64,000 nt of DNA from Haemophilus parainfluenzae (GTDB lineage Bacteria; Pseudomonadota; Gammaproteobacteria; Enterobacterales; Pasteurellaceae), in assembly GCF_900638025.1 (NCBI RefSeq), contig NZ_LR134481.1, positions 1,364,001 through 1,428,000 on the forward strand, read 5' to 3'. Shown in pieces: positions 19,111 through 26,669 of this stretch. Made by a program: the position numbers and the translations under genes. Within the stretch, counting starts at the first letter, position 1. Each line of letters begins with the position of its first letter. The notes beneath the pieces are model-generated. The model worked only from the letters and a program-made list of their open reading frames with translations. It was not told the origin of the DNA and did not search any database.

Positions 19111-20502
19111 TTATTGCACTAATAAGTAGAAGTTGTTTTGACCACGTAAGATATTAAGTGCAATGGCAGATGGTTTTTCATCTAGCGCTTTGCGTAAGTC
19201 TTGTATGCTTTCAATTGACTGACGGTTAATGCCGATGATGATATCACCTGATTTTAAGCCGCGTTGTGCTGCCATTGAATTTGGCTGTACTTTGCTAATT
19301 TCCACACCTTTCAGGCCTTTTACATCATAGTTGTTTAAGGTTGCACCGTCTAATGCAGGAAGTTCGGTTTTACTTGCTGTTGGTGTGCTATCGTCTGCTT
19401 GCAAGGTCACTTTTACGTTTTCAGTTTTACCATCTCGTAAGTAAGTGAGCTCAATTTCTTTACCAACACCAGAAGTCGCGATTTTTGCACGCATTTCGGC
19501 AAAGCTTGAGATTTTTTGACCATTCATTGCGGTAATCACATCACCCGCTTTTAAGCCCGCTTTTTCGGCAGCAGATTTTGGAATGACTTCACTCACAAAA
19601 GCACCTTGTTGCGCACTGACATTAAAGACTTTTGCCAAGTCTGCATTTAATTCGCCACCTTTAATACCGAGTAAACCACGGCGTACTTCACCAAATTCTA
19701 AGATTTGTTGAACGAGATTGTTGGCTTGGTTGCTTGGAATTGCAAAGGCAATCCCAGCGTTACCGCCGCTTGGAGAAATAATTGCGGTATTAATGCCAAT
19801 TAATTCACCTTGTAAATTCAATAATGCACCACCAGAGTTACCACGGTTTACCGCAGCATCAGTTTGAATATAGTTTTCATACGCTCCGCTATCTGAACCA
19901 GTAGAGCGACCAAGTGCTGAAACAATACCAGAGGTTACAGTTTGGCCTAAACCGAATGGGTTACCGATAGCAACGGTGAAATCACCTACGCGTAATTTAT
20001 CGGAGTCAGCCATTTTGATTGCGGTGAGGTTAGTTGGTTTTTCGATTTGTACTAAAGCGATGTCAGATTGTTCGTCTTTTCCAACGAGTTTTGCTTTGAA
20101 TTCACGTCCGTCTTGTAATTTTACGGTAATTTTATCCGCACCATCTACCACGTGATTGTTAGTTAAAACATAGCCTTTATCTGCATTGATGATCACGCCG
20201 GAACCTAAACCACGGAAGTTGCGTGATGAGCCACGGTTTCCACCAAATTGTTCGCCAAATTGATCACCAAAGAAAAATTTAAATTCTTCCGGAATATCAT
20301 CAGGTAATGCAGAACGGCTGTTTGCTTTTGCTTTGCCTTCAACTGAAAGGGTTACAACAGCTGCTTGCGCTTTTTCTAACATTGGCGCAAGGCTGCCTTG
20401 TTCTACGATTTCATTCGGAATAGCTGCTTGAGCAGATAAAGAAGTCGCAAATACGCTTAAACCTAATGCGATGCCGGTTAACACAAAATTTCTTTTCTTC
20501 AT
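19111..20502 (-). CDS. degP: Periplasmic serine protease/chaperone DegP (HtrA)
   Basis: 463 residues from the ATG at 20502, chosen by the GGAG six bases upstream; four extra upstream codons are unlikely. A signal peptide ends at SAQA (about residue 27). The protease domain holds the triad His117 (TNNHVV), Asp147 (SDIAL) and Ser223 (GNSGGAL). Two PDZ domains follow (about 280-365 and 385-460), as in DegP; DegS has one. It degrades or refolds misfolded envelope proteins. A sigma-E-like promoter is visible upstream. Monocistronic. Confidence 0.95.
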   Translation of the reverse strand: MKKRNFVLTGIALGLSVFATSLSAQAAIPNEIVEQGSLAPMLEKAQAAVVTLSVEGKAKANSRSALPDDIPEEFKFFFGDQFGEQFGGNRGSSRNFRGLGSGVIINADKGYVLTNNHVVDGADKITVKLQDGREFKAKLVGKDEQSDIALVQIEKPTNLTAIKMADSDKLRVGDFTVAIGNPFGLGQTVTSGIVSALGRSTGSDSGAYENYIQTDAAVNRGNSGGALLNLQGELIGINTAIISPSGGNAGIAFAIPSNQANNLVQQILEFGEVRRGLLGIKGGELNADLAKVFNVSAQQGAFVSEVIPKSAAEKAGLKAGDVITAMNGQKISSFAEMRAKIATSGVGKEIELTYLRDGKTENVKVTLQADDSTPTASKTELPALDGATLNNYDVKGLKGVEISKVQPNSMAAQRGLKSGDIIIGINRQSIESIQDLRKALDEKPSAIALNILRGQNNFYLLVQ

Positions 20503-20542
20503 AGAGTTCTCCAAGTAAAAAAATGACTGAATAAGTTTTCAA

Positions 20543-20569
20543 TCTGACAAGGAAATGGGGGAAATGTTC
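20543..20569 (-). promoter_or_regulatory. Possible sigma-E promoter for degP
   Basis: On the minus strand GAACAT (-35, 20569-20564) and TCAGA (-10, 20547-20543) are 16 bases apart, resembling the GAACTT-N16-TCTGA pattern of envelope-stress promoters. One base differs in each box. degP is a classical sigma-E target, which is the main reason to call it. Confidence 0.4.
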
Positions 20570-20832
20570 AGTAAAACAAGAGGGTTTAAAAAAATATTTT
20601 AAAAAGTGCGGTCGGAATTGAAATTGTTTTTTATGACCACATTTTATTCAAATTTATTTATTCATTTTAGAGGATAAAAGAATAATCTATTTTAAATGGA
20701 GCAGGTACAACCTATTTTTACGCCAAAATCCTTGCCAGATAAAATGAAAGGTAGTTTAATAACGACCTACTTGGATTGCTTAACGAGTACAAGTTTTATG
20801 CAATTGTATAAAATTAGTGTATTAATTCAAAT

Positions 20833-20850
20833 GAACTAGTTTACTAGTAC
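20833..20850 (+). promoter_or_regulatory. TrpR operator upstream of aroG
   Basis: GAACTAGTTTACTAGTAC is a near-perfect match to the E. coli trp operator (one central base differs) and is palindromic about its centre. In the E. coli trp promoter the -10 box lies within this operator; the equivalent here is TTTACT at 20840-20845. A degraded half-site (TTAACGAGTAC) occurs at 20780-20790. The rest of the 413-base gap between degP and aroG shows no gene; an uptake sequence lies near 20607. Confidence 0.85.
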
Positions 20851-20915
20851 AAAAAATAGGTGTAGAGTAACGCCATGAGATTTAAGCACAACATTTAAGA
20901 TTTAGAGAGTGACAT

Positions 20916-22007
20916 ATGGCGACGAAGAAAGAAGATATCGAAATAAAAGTTGCAAATGACGATACCAGAATTGAAAAAGTGGATCAGGTATTGCCTCCAA
21001 TTGCCTTATTAGAAAAATTTCCTGCAAGTGAAAAAGCAGCTGAGTTGGTTCGTGAAACTCGTTTGCATGCCCACAATATTATTCATGGTAAAGAAGATCG
21101 TTTACTTGTGGTGATTGGTCCTTGTTCTATACATGATCCTAAAGCTGCATTAGATTACGCTAAACGTTTAAAAGTATTACGTGATGAATATAAAGATACA
21201 CTTGAAGTGGTGATGCGCGTTTACTTTGAAAAACCGCGTACAACAGTGGGTTGGAAAGGCTTAATTAACGATCCTTACTTAAATGATACGTATCGTTTAA
21301 ATGATGGTTTACGTATTGCGCGTAAATTGTTATCTGATATTAATAACTTAGGAGTGCCGTCAGCGGGTGAGTTCTTAGATATGATCACACCACAATATGT
21401 GGCAGATTTTATGAGTTGGGGTGCAATTGGTGCGAGAACAACGGAATCTCAAGTACACCGGGAGTTAGCGTCAGGTTTATCTTGTGCGGTAGGCTTTAAA
21501 AATGGCACAAATGGTGGCGTGAAAGTGGCTCTAGATGCAATGGGTGCAGCAGAAGCTTCCCATTATTTCTTATCCGTAACTAAATTTGGTCATTCTGCCA
21601 TCGTTTCAACAAAAGGAAATGAAGACTGCCACATTATTTTACGTGGTGGCGATAAAGGCCCTAACTATAAAGCAGAAGACATTGCAAAAGTGTGTGCAGA
21701 GATCGAAAAATCAGGTCGTATTCCACATGTAATGATTGATTTCAGCCATGCGAATAGTTGCAAACAATTCAAAAAACAAATGGAAGTTTGTGAAGATGTC
21801 AGTCAGCAAATTACAGGCGGTTCAAAACAAATCTTTGGCGTGATGGTAGAAAGCCATATCGTTGAAGGTCGTCAAGACTTAGTTGATGGCAAAGCTCAGA
21901 CTTACGGGCAAAGTATCACTGATGCTTGTATCGGTTGGGAAGATACAGAAATCGTGTTAAAACAGTTATCCGATGCTGTATTAGCTCGTCGCCAAGTAAA
22001 TGGCTAA
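20916..22007 (+). CDS. aroG: 3-deoxy-7-phosphoheptulonate synthase (DAHP synthase, class I)
   Basis: 363 residues, slightly longer than E. coli AroG/F/H owing to a Lys/Asp-rich start. Family motifs are VVIGPCSIHDP, EKPRTTVGWKGLINDP, ARTTESQVHRELASGLSC, FKNGTNG and MIDFSHANS. It condenses PEP and erythrose 4-phosphate, the first step of aromatic amino acid synthesis. The TrpR operator 66 bases upstream indicates tryptophan repression. Which aromatic amino acid inhibits the enzyme cannot be told by eye. aroA of the same pathway is also in this window. Confidence 0.95.
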   Translation: MATKKEDIEIKVANDDTRIEKVDQVLPPIALLEKFPASEKAAELVRETRLHAHNIIHGKEDRLLVVIGPCSIHDPKAALDYAKRLKVLRDEYKDTLEVVMRVYFEKPRTTVGWKGLINDPYLNDTYRLNDGLRIARKLLSDINNLGVPSAGEFLDMITPQYVADFMSWGAIGARTTESQVHRELASGLSCAVGFKNGTNGGVKVALDAMGAAEASHYFLSVTKFGHSAIVSTKGNEDCHIILRGGDKGPNYKAEDIAKVCAEIEKSGRIPHVMIDFSHANSCKQFKKQMEVCEDVSQQITGGSKQIFGVMVESHIVEGRQDLVDGKAQTYGQSITDACIGWEDTEIVLKQLSDAVLARRQVNG

Positions 22008-22128
22008 TCAGTTTTGTTCTTAGATGATTAGAAGTGAGGTCGATTTTGAGCGCACTTTTTTATGTGTTTTGAAAAAGGAGGGGAAAAGGGGTATGCTAGC
22101 GTCAGTGGAATAATAAGGGAGAAGTATA

Positions 22129-23046
22129 ATGCAGGATATGATAAATGGTTTATTAATTGTCTTAGTACCGATGGTGTTAGGCTATCTACTGAAGGTCAAT
22201 AATAAATCCTATATCGCAAAAATAAATCATATCGTGATGTTTTTGCTTTACATTATTCTTTTCTTAATGGGTTATTTACTCGGCCAGTTAGATGATTTAG
22301 AACATAAACTCCCTATTATTGGTACAACCGCATTGACGCTATCGGCGATCATTTTGGGATCCAATATGATTGGTTTGATGCTTTATGATCGCTTTAATCC
22401 GGCTGAACCACTTAAATCACAAGGTAAAATTGACTCTCGCTGGCACTCCTTAATTGACTCTCTCAAACTTTCCGGCACAGTGGTAATTGGTACCCTTTGT
22501 GGTTTCTTATTCAAATCCTATCTCATGTTACCTACAGGTATTAATCTGTATGTATTGATTGTACTGATTTTCTTTGTAGGGATTCAACTAAGAAATAACG
22601 GCATTTCCTTGAAAGAAGCCCTTTTCAATAAACGAGGTTTCCAAACGGGAATGGTGTTTACGTTTACCTCGTTACTAGGGGGCGTGATAGCTGCTTTTGT
22701 TTTAGCGATGCCTATTACTCAAGGACTGGCGTTTGCCTCTGGAATGGGGTGGTATTCGTTATCCAGTGTAGTATTGACCAATGCATGGGGACCGGTGCAG
22801 GGCAGTATTGCCTTTTTTAATGATTTATCCCGTGAAATAGTCAGTTTATTTGTCATCCCATTATTTATGCGTCATTTTCGTTCAACCGCGATTGGAATTA
22901 CGGGGGCAACTGCAATAGATTGCACTTTGCCAATTATCCAAAAAGCGGGAGGCATTGAAGTCACGCCAATTGCGATTTCATTTGGCTTTGTGACGAATAT
23001 TCTGCCACCATTGTTATTGGTTTTCTTTTCCAGTATTCCGCTATAA
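22129..23046 (+). CDS. lysO: Lysine exporter LysO family protein (YbjE, DUF340)
   Basis: 305 residues, about eight membrane segments. Features of the family include IDSRWHSLIDSLK after the second membrane pair, GIQLRNNGISLKEAL, LAFASGMGWYSLSSVVLTN and GITGATAIDCTLP near the end. E. coli LysO (299 residues) exports L-lysine and the toxic analogue thialysine. AAGGGAGAAG precedes the ATG. It is preceded by aroG (122-base gap) and ended by a strong terminator. The lysine-riboswitch transporter of the same window would be its import counterpart. Confidence 0.88.
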   Translation: MQDMINGLLIVLVPMVLGYLLKVNNKSYIAKINHIVMFLLYIILFLMGYLLGQLDDLEHKLPIIGTTALTLSAIILGSNMIGLMLYDRFNPAEPLKSQGKIDSRWHSLIDSLKLSGTVVIGTLCGFLFKSYLMLPTGINLYVLIVLIFFVGIQLRNNGISLKEALFNKRGFQTGMVFTFTSLLGGVIAAFVLAMPITQGLAFASGMGWYSLSSVVLTNAWGPVQGSIAFFNDLSREIVSLFVIPLFMRHFRSTAIGITGATAIDCTLPIIQKAGGIEVTPIAISFGFVTNILPPLLLVFFSSIPL

Positions 23047-23072
23047 AAAGATAAAAAAGAAATACAAAAAAC

Positions 23073-23111
23073 AAAAGAGTTAATCGTTATTTTTCGATTA
23101 ACTCTTTTTCT
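23073..23111. terminator. Terminator between lysO and hypF
   Basis: The perfect 14-bp hairpin AAAAGAGTTAATCG / CGATTAACTCTTTT is followed by TCTTATATTTT on the plus strand and flanked by A-rich sequence on the other side, so it may serve both convergent genes. Confidence 0.85.
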
Positions 23112-23133
23112 TATATTTTAATATTAGGGATTA

Positions 23134-25401
23134 TCAGTTTCTATGCATGGCAATAACAGCCTGACCTAAACTGAGACCTCCATCACCCATCGGTAGTTTA
23201 TGCGCACTCAGTACGTGGAATTCGCTCAAATTTTCTTTTAATAAGCGACGTAGCAGTTGGTTATGCATCACACCACCAGATAGCACGATGGTACGGCATT
23301 GGTGTTGGCGTGCTTGGTTTGTAGCAAGTTCAGCAAAACCTTGGGCGAGAGAATAATGAAAGGCAAAGGCTTTATCTTCAACAGAAGCATGATAATTCAA
23401 CCAACTTTGCCAAAAGTAAGCCAAATCCAGTTTATTGCCGATAAGCGGCATTTTTACAGGAATATTGACCGCACTTTCCGGTTGTATGGCAAAGGATGAA
23501 CTATTTGCCAGAGCTTCGAGATGGCAAGCCGCTTCACCTTCCCAAGAAACAATGCTTGGAGCAATACCGAGATCATAAGCCACTGCATCAAATAAACGAC
23601 CCGCAGATGATATAGGTGGACAATTGAGTCCGCGCTCAATGGCATTGACTAATATTGGCCAATTCGGTTCAGTGCAAGTTTTGGTGAGTATTTCTTGCCA
23701 TTGTGGCACAAATTGATGCAGGTGAGCCAGCCAGTTGCGCCAAGGTTGTTTCGCAGCAAGATCGCCACCTGGTAGAGCAACAGCAGGTAGACCACCTAAA
23801 TATTGACTATGTTGATAATCAACGAGTAGGCATTCGCCTCCCCAAAGTTGTCCATTTTCGCCCATGCCGATACCGTCTAGAGCAAGACCAATTACTGGCT
23901 CATTACAATTGTGCTCGGCCATCACGCTGACAATGTGTGCATGGTGATGTAGTACTTCGATGGTGGGGATTTGTTGCTGTTCGGCAAGTTGTTTACCAAT
24001 GGAAGATGAAAAATAGCCAGGGTGAGCATCGACAGCGATGATGTCTGGTTTAAATTGATAAATACTTTGAAATAATTCAAGATTTTCACTTAATTGTGAC
24101 CGCACTTGTTCATTTGCTGTGTCGCCAATATGTTGGCTTAGTATGGCTTTATTGTGACGTAGTAAGCAGAATGTATTTTTCAGATCAGAACCTAACGCTA
24201 ACACATTCTTCGTGCTTTGTGTTTCAAGTGGTATTTCATCGGGTACATAGCCACGAGCACGACGTAGCGTTTCTAATCCATCGAAGGCAACGCGAACAAG
24301 GCTATCATCGGCACGTTGTAAAATATCGCGATTGTGACAAAGATAAAAATCAGCTAAATCATTTAATTGTTCTACCGCATATTCATTCTTCAGTACGGGA
24401 GGTTGTCCGCTTGCGTTAGCAGAGGTCATGACTAGCGGACGATTAACTGCGCGTAACAACAAATGCTGCAGTGGGTTACTTGGAAGCATCACACCAATTT
24501 CCTGTAAGTTTGGCGCGATGTTATCGGTAATATTCGGCACTTTGTGTTTTGAAATAAGTACAATCGGCGCAGCACTACTGGTTAGCAATTCTGTTTCTTG
24601 AGAACTCAAATCTTGTAAAAACTGCAGGTCAGGCACCATAATGGCTAATGGTTTTGTTGGACGATGCTTCCGTTGACGTAATAAATTAACGGCCATTTGG
24701 TTATTTGCATCACAGGCTAGATGAAAACTACCTAAGCCTTTAACTGCGACGATATGACCTTGTTGCAATAAAAGTGCGGTCTGTTTTAGCGCAGTTTCAT
24801 GAGTAGCGAGTGTTTGTTCTCTATTTTGCAACCAGATATGGGGGCCGCAAACAGAACAAGCATTGGGTTGTGCATGAAAACGACGATCAGCGGGATCTTT
24901 ATATTCTTTTTCACATTGTGGACAAAGTGGAAAAGAAGCCATTGCCGTGTTTTTTCGGTCGTAAGGAATTGCCTTGATGATGGTAAAACGTGGACCACAA
25001 TGGGTGCAGTTAGTAAAAGGGTAATGATAGCGTCGGTTGTTGGGATCGAATAAGTCGGATAAACAATGTGGACAGGTCGCTGCATCGGGAATAATTTGCG
25101 TGTCCATTTGATTGTTTTCACTTTCCCGGATAGTAAAGCCTGTTATTGCAGTTGTTTCTGGCCAATCAATGGCGCGCTGAGTAATATCGGTAATTTGCGC
25201 GAGCGGTGGGAGTTTGTTTTGTAGGTCGGACAAAAATTGCTCGAGTGCATCTGTTGGAGGAGAGACAAAACGAACTAATACGCCTTGTCCATCATTATTG
25301 ACATCTCCGTTTAACTTATATTGATTTGCTAGAAGCCAAACAAAAGGGCGAAATCCCACACCCTGAACTTTTCCTTTTATGCGTAATTCGATCCCTTGCA
25401 T
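23134..25401 (-). CDS. hypF: Carbamoyltransferase HypF, [NiFe]-hydrogenase maturation
   Basis: 755 residues, against 750 in E. coli. Domains in order: acylphosphatase (GKVQGVGFRPFVW, residues 9-21); two zinc fingers (CPHCLSDLFD...CTHCG and CPQCEKEY...CSVCG, about 110-185); a YrdC-like nucleotide-binding domain (about 205-385); and a Kae1-like carbamoyltransferase domain with HHHAHIVSVMAEH, LALDGIGMGENGQLWGGE and SGGVMHNQLL. HypF turns carbamoyl phosphate into thiocarbamate on the HypE C-terminal Cys, the source of the cyanide ligands of the NiFe site. It follows hypC by 13 bases. It is divergent from the hyf operon. Confidence 0.97.
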   Translation of the reverse strand: MQGIELRIKGKVQGVGFRPFVWLLANQYKLNGDVNNDGQGVLVRFVSPPTDALEQFLSDLQNKLPPLAQITDITQRAIDWPETTAITGFTIRESENNQMDTQIIPDAATCPHCLSDLFDPNNRRYHYPFTNCTHCGPRFTIIKAIPYDRKNTAMASFPLCPQCEKEYKDPADRRFHAQPNACSVCGPHIWLQNREQTLATHETALKQTALLLQQGHIVAVKGLGSFHLACDANNQMAVNLLRQRKHRPTKPLAIMVPDLQFLQDLSSQETELLTSSAAPIVLISKHKVPNITDNIAPNLQEIGVMLPSNPLQHLLLRAVNRPLVMTSANASGQPPVLKNEYAVEQLNDLADFYLCHNRDILQRADDSLVRVAFDGLETLRRARGYVPDEIPLETQSTKNVLALGSDLKNTFCLLRHNKAILSQHIGDTANEQVRSQLSENLELFQSIYQFKPDIIAVDAHPGYFSSSIGKQLAEQQQIPTIEVLHHHAHIVSVMAEHNCNEPVIGLALDGIGMGENGQLWGGECLLVDYQHSQYLGGLPAVALPGGDLAAKQPWRNWLAHLHQFVPQWQEILTKTCTEPNWPILVNAIERGLNCPPISSAGRLFDAVAYDLGIAPSIVSWEGEAACHLEALANSSSFAIQPESAVNIPVKMPLIGNKLDLAYFWQSWLNYHASVEDKAFAFHYSLAQGFAELATNQARQHQCRTIVLSGGVMHNQLLRRLLKENLSEFHVLSAHKLPMGDGGLSLGQAVIAMHRN

Positions 25402-25414
25402 AACGCAACCCTAT

Positions 25415-25690
25415 TTATTTTTGATTTAAGCCAAGAAAATCACCGACTTCATGTTCTAGTTGACTCATGGCAATTAAGGCTTCTTGCGTTTGTTTAGCCT
25501 CTTCTTCATCGATAATTGTCATGGCAAAACCCACATGCACGAGTACCCATTTACCGACCAAAGGTTTTGGGTCATCCTGACAAATTAATGAAATATTAAC
25601 TTCTCTTTTAACTCCGCACACATCGACTACAGCAAGCTGTAATGCGCTGTCAGCTACTTGAATGATCTGTCCCGGAATACCTAAACACAT
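25415..25690 (-). CDS. hypC: Hydrogenase assembly chaperone HypC/HybG
   Basis: 91 residues, against 90 in E. coli. It starts with the invariant MCLGIPGQI (Cys2 is needed for binding HypD and the large subunit). [17 protein letters not shown] is the second conserved block. HypC carries the Fe(CN)2CO moiety with HypD and hands it to the large subunit precursor. AAGGA lies 10 bases before the ATG. It is first in the leftward hypC-hypF unit. Confidence 0.95.
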   Translation of the reverse strand: MCLGIPGQIIQVADSALQLAVVDVCGVKREVNISLICQDDPKPLVGKWVLVHVGFAMTIIDEEEAKQTQEALIAMSQLEHEVGDFLGLNQK

Positions 25691-25725
25691 AATCTGTCCT
25701 TAGTTAGAATGTTTATGAGATGAAT

Positions 25726-25748
25726 TGTTTATTGTGAGGCAATAAACA
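25726..25748. promoter_or_regulatory. Perfect inverted repeat in the hypC leader
   Basis: TGTTTATTG and CAATAAACA are perfect 9-bp arms separated by TGAGG, 36 bases upstream of the hypC ATG. It could be an operator or an mRNA hairpin; no T run follows on either strand, so it is not a terminator. The binding factor is unknown. Confidence 0.45.
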
Positions 25749-25917
25749 TACTACTAAAGGGAAATTTTATCACGTAAGCATTTAAATTTGTATAGCGATA
25801 TTTCAAATAGGACAATGTCTATTGTTGAAAATCCGTTCACATTTTTAACATAAAATTATTATGTTTTACTCTTATTTAACAGGGGCATCGCAGTAATAGA
25901 AAAACAATGTAAATCTT

Positions 25918-25931
25918 TTGATCTTAATCAC
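25918..25931 (+). promoter_or_regulatory. FNR-like (or CRP-like) site upstream of hyfA
   Basis: TTGAT-CTTA-ATCAC matches the FNR consensus TTGAT-N4-ATCAA at 9 of 10 positions. Read one base wider (TTTGA-N6-TCACA) it also matches CRP at 9 of 10. A plausible promoter follows (TTGAGC at 25950, TATCCT at 25974), placing the site near -61.5, a class I position. The anaerobic role of the operon favours FNR. The rest of the 343-base hypC-hyfA gap shows no gene. Confidence 0.55.
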
Positions 25932-26033
25932 AATTTTTTGAATTACTTCTTGAGCTTTACTTTTCGTCAGGAGTATCCTTAGTCCTAGAGTGGTTATTGT
26001 AGAAACGTTATTTACATACAAGGAGGGGAATGT

Positions 26034-26633
26034 ATGAATCGTTTTGTAATCGGTGATCCGAAGGATTGCATTGGATGCAACACCTGTATGGCCGCTTGTA
26101 GCGAAGTGCATAAAGCTTTCGGATTACAATCTTTTCCACGCTTACAAGTCATGCGTAATGACGATGTAACCGTGCCAATTCTCTGTCGTCATTGTGATGA
26201 TTCACCATGTGCTACCGTGTGTCCTGTACACGCCATTACACATATTGATGACACCATTCAACTTAACGAAAGTCTCTGTATCGGTTGTAAACTTTGTGGT
26301 ATTGCTTGCCCATTCGGTGCAATTACCCAACATGGTTCAGCACCGATTGACGCACCAACCTATTATGAAGGATTCTCCTTCACTGATGCGGTAAAACGAG
26401 ATATTCGTACTGCACCAGATAATACGGATTTACACAATATGTTGGCATGGCAACCTGGCGTAAAAGCCATTGCGGTGAAATGCGATCTTTGCTATTTCCG
26501 TGAAGATGGTCCGGCTTGTGTACAAACCTGTCCGACCAAAACGTTATTTATTATTAGTGATGAGAGTATCAAACAGGCTAATGAAAGAAAACGTGAAATG
26601 GCAATGATTTCTTCGCCAGCTATCCCAAGATAA
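26034..26633 (+). CDS. hyfA: Hydrogenase-4 component A, ferredoxin-type electron carrier
   Basis: 199 residues, against 205 for E. coli HyfA. Sixteen cysteines in four groups bind four [4Fe-4S] clusters: CIGCNTCMAAC, CRHCDDSPCATVC, CIGCKLCGIAC and CDLCYFREDGPACVQTC. It passes electrons from formate dehydrogenase to the hydrogenase. It is the first gene of the hyf operon, with AAGGAGGGGA as a strong ribosome site. Homologous to HycB; HyfA is preferred because hyfB-J follow. Confidence 0.93.
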   Translation: MNRFVIGDPKDCIGCNTCMAACSEVHKAFGLQSFPRLQVMRNDDVTVPILCRHCDDSPCATVCPVHAITHIDDTIQLNESLCIGCKLCGIACPFGAITQHGSAPIDAPTYYEGFSFTDAVKRDIRTAPDNTDLHNMLAWQPGVKAIAVKCDLCYFREDGPACVQTCPTKTLFIISDESIKQANERKREMAMISSPAIPR

Positions 26634-26669
26634 TTAGTGTGTTTAACTTGTAATCAATGGAGTGATATT

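Noticed and set aside
25691..26033. Sigma-54 promoter for the hyf operon
   Set aside because: No TGGCAC-N5-TTGC pattern on either strand, and to my knowledge Haemophilus lacks RpoN.
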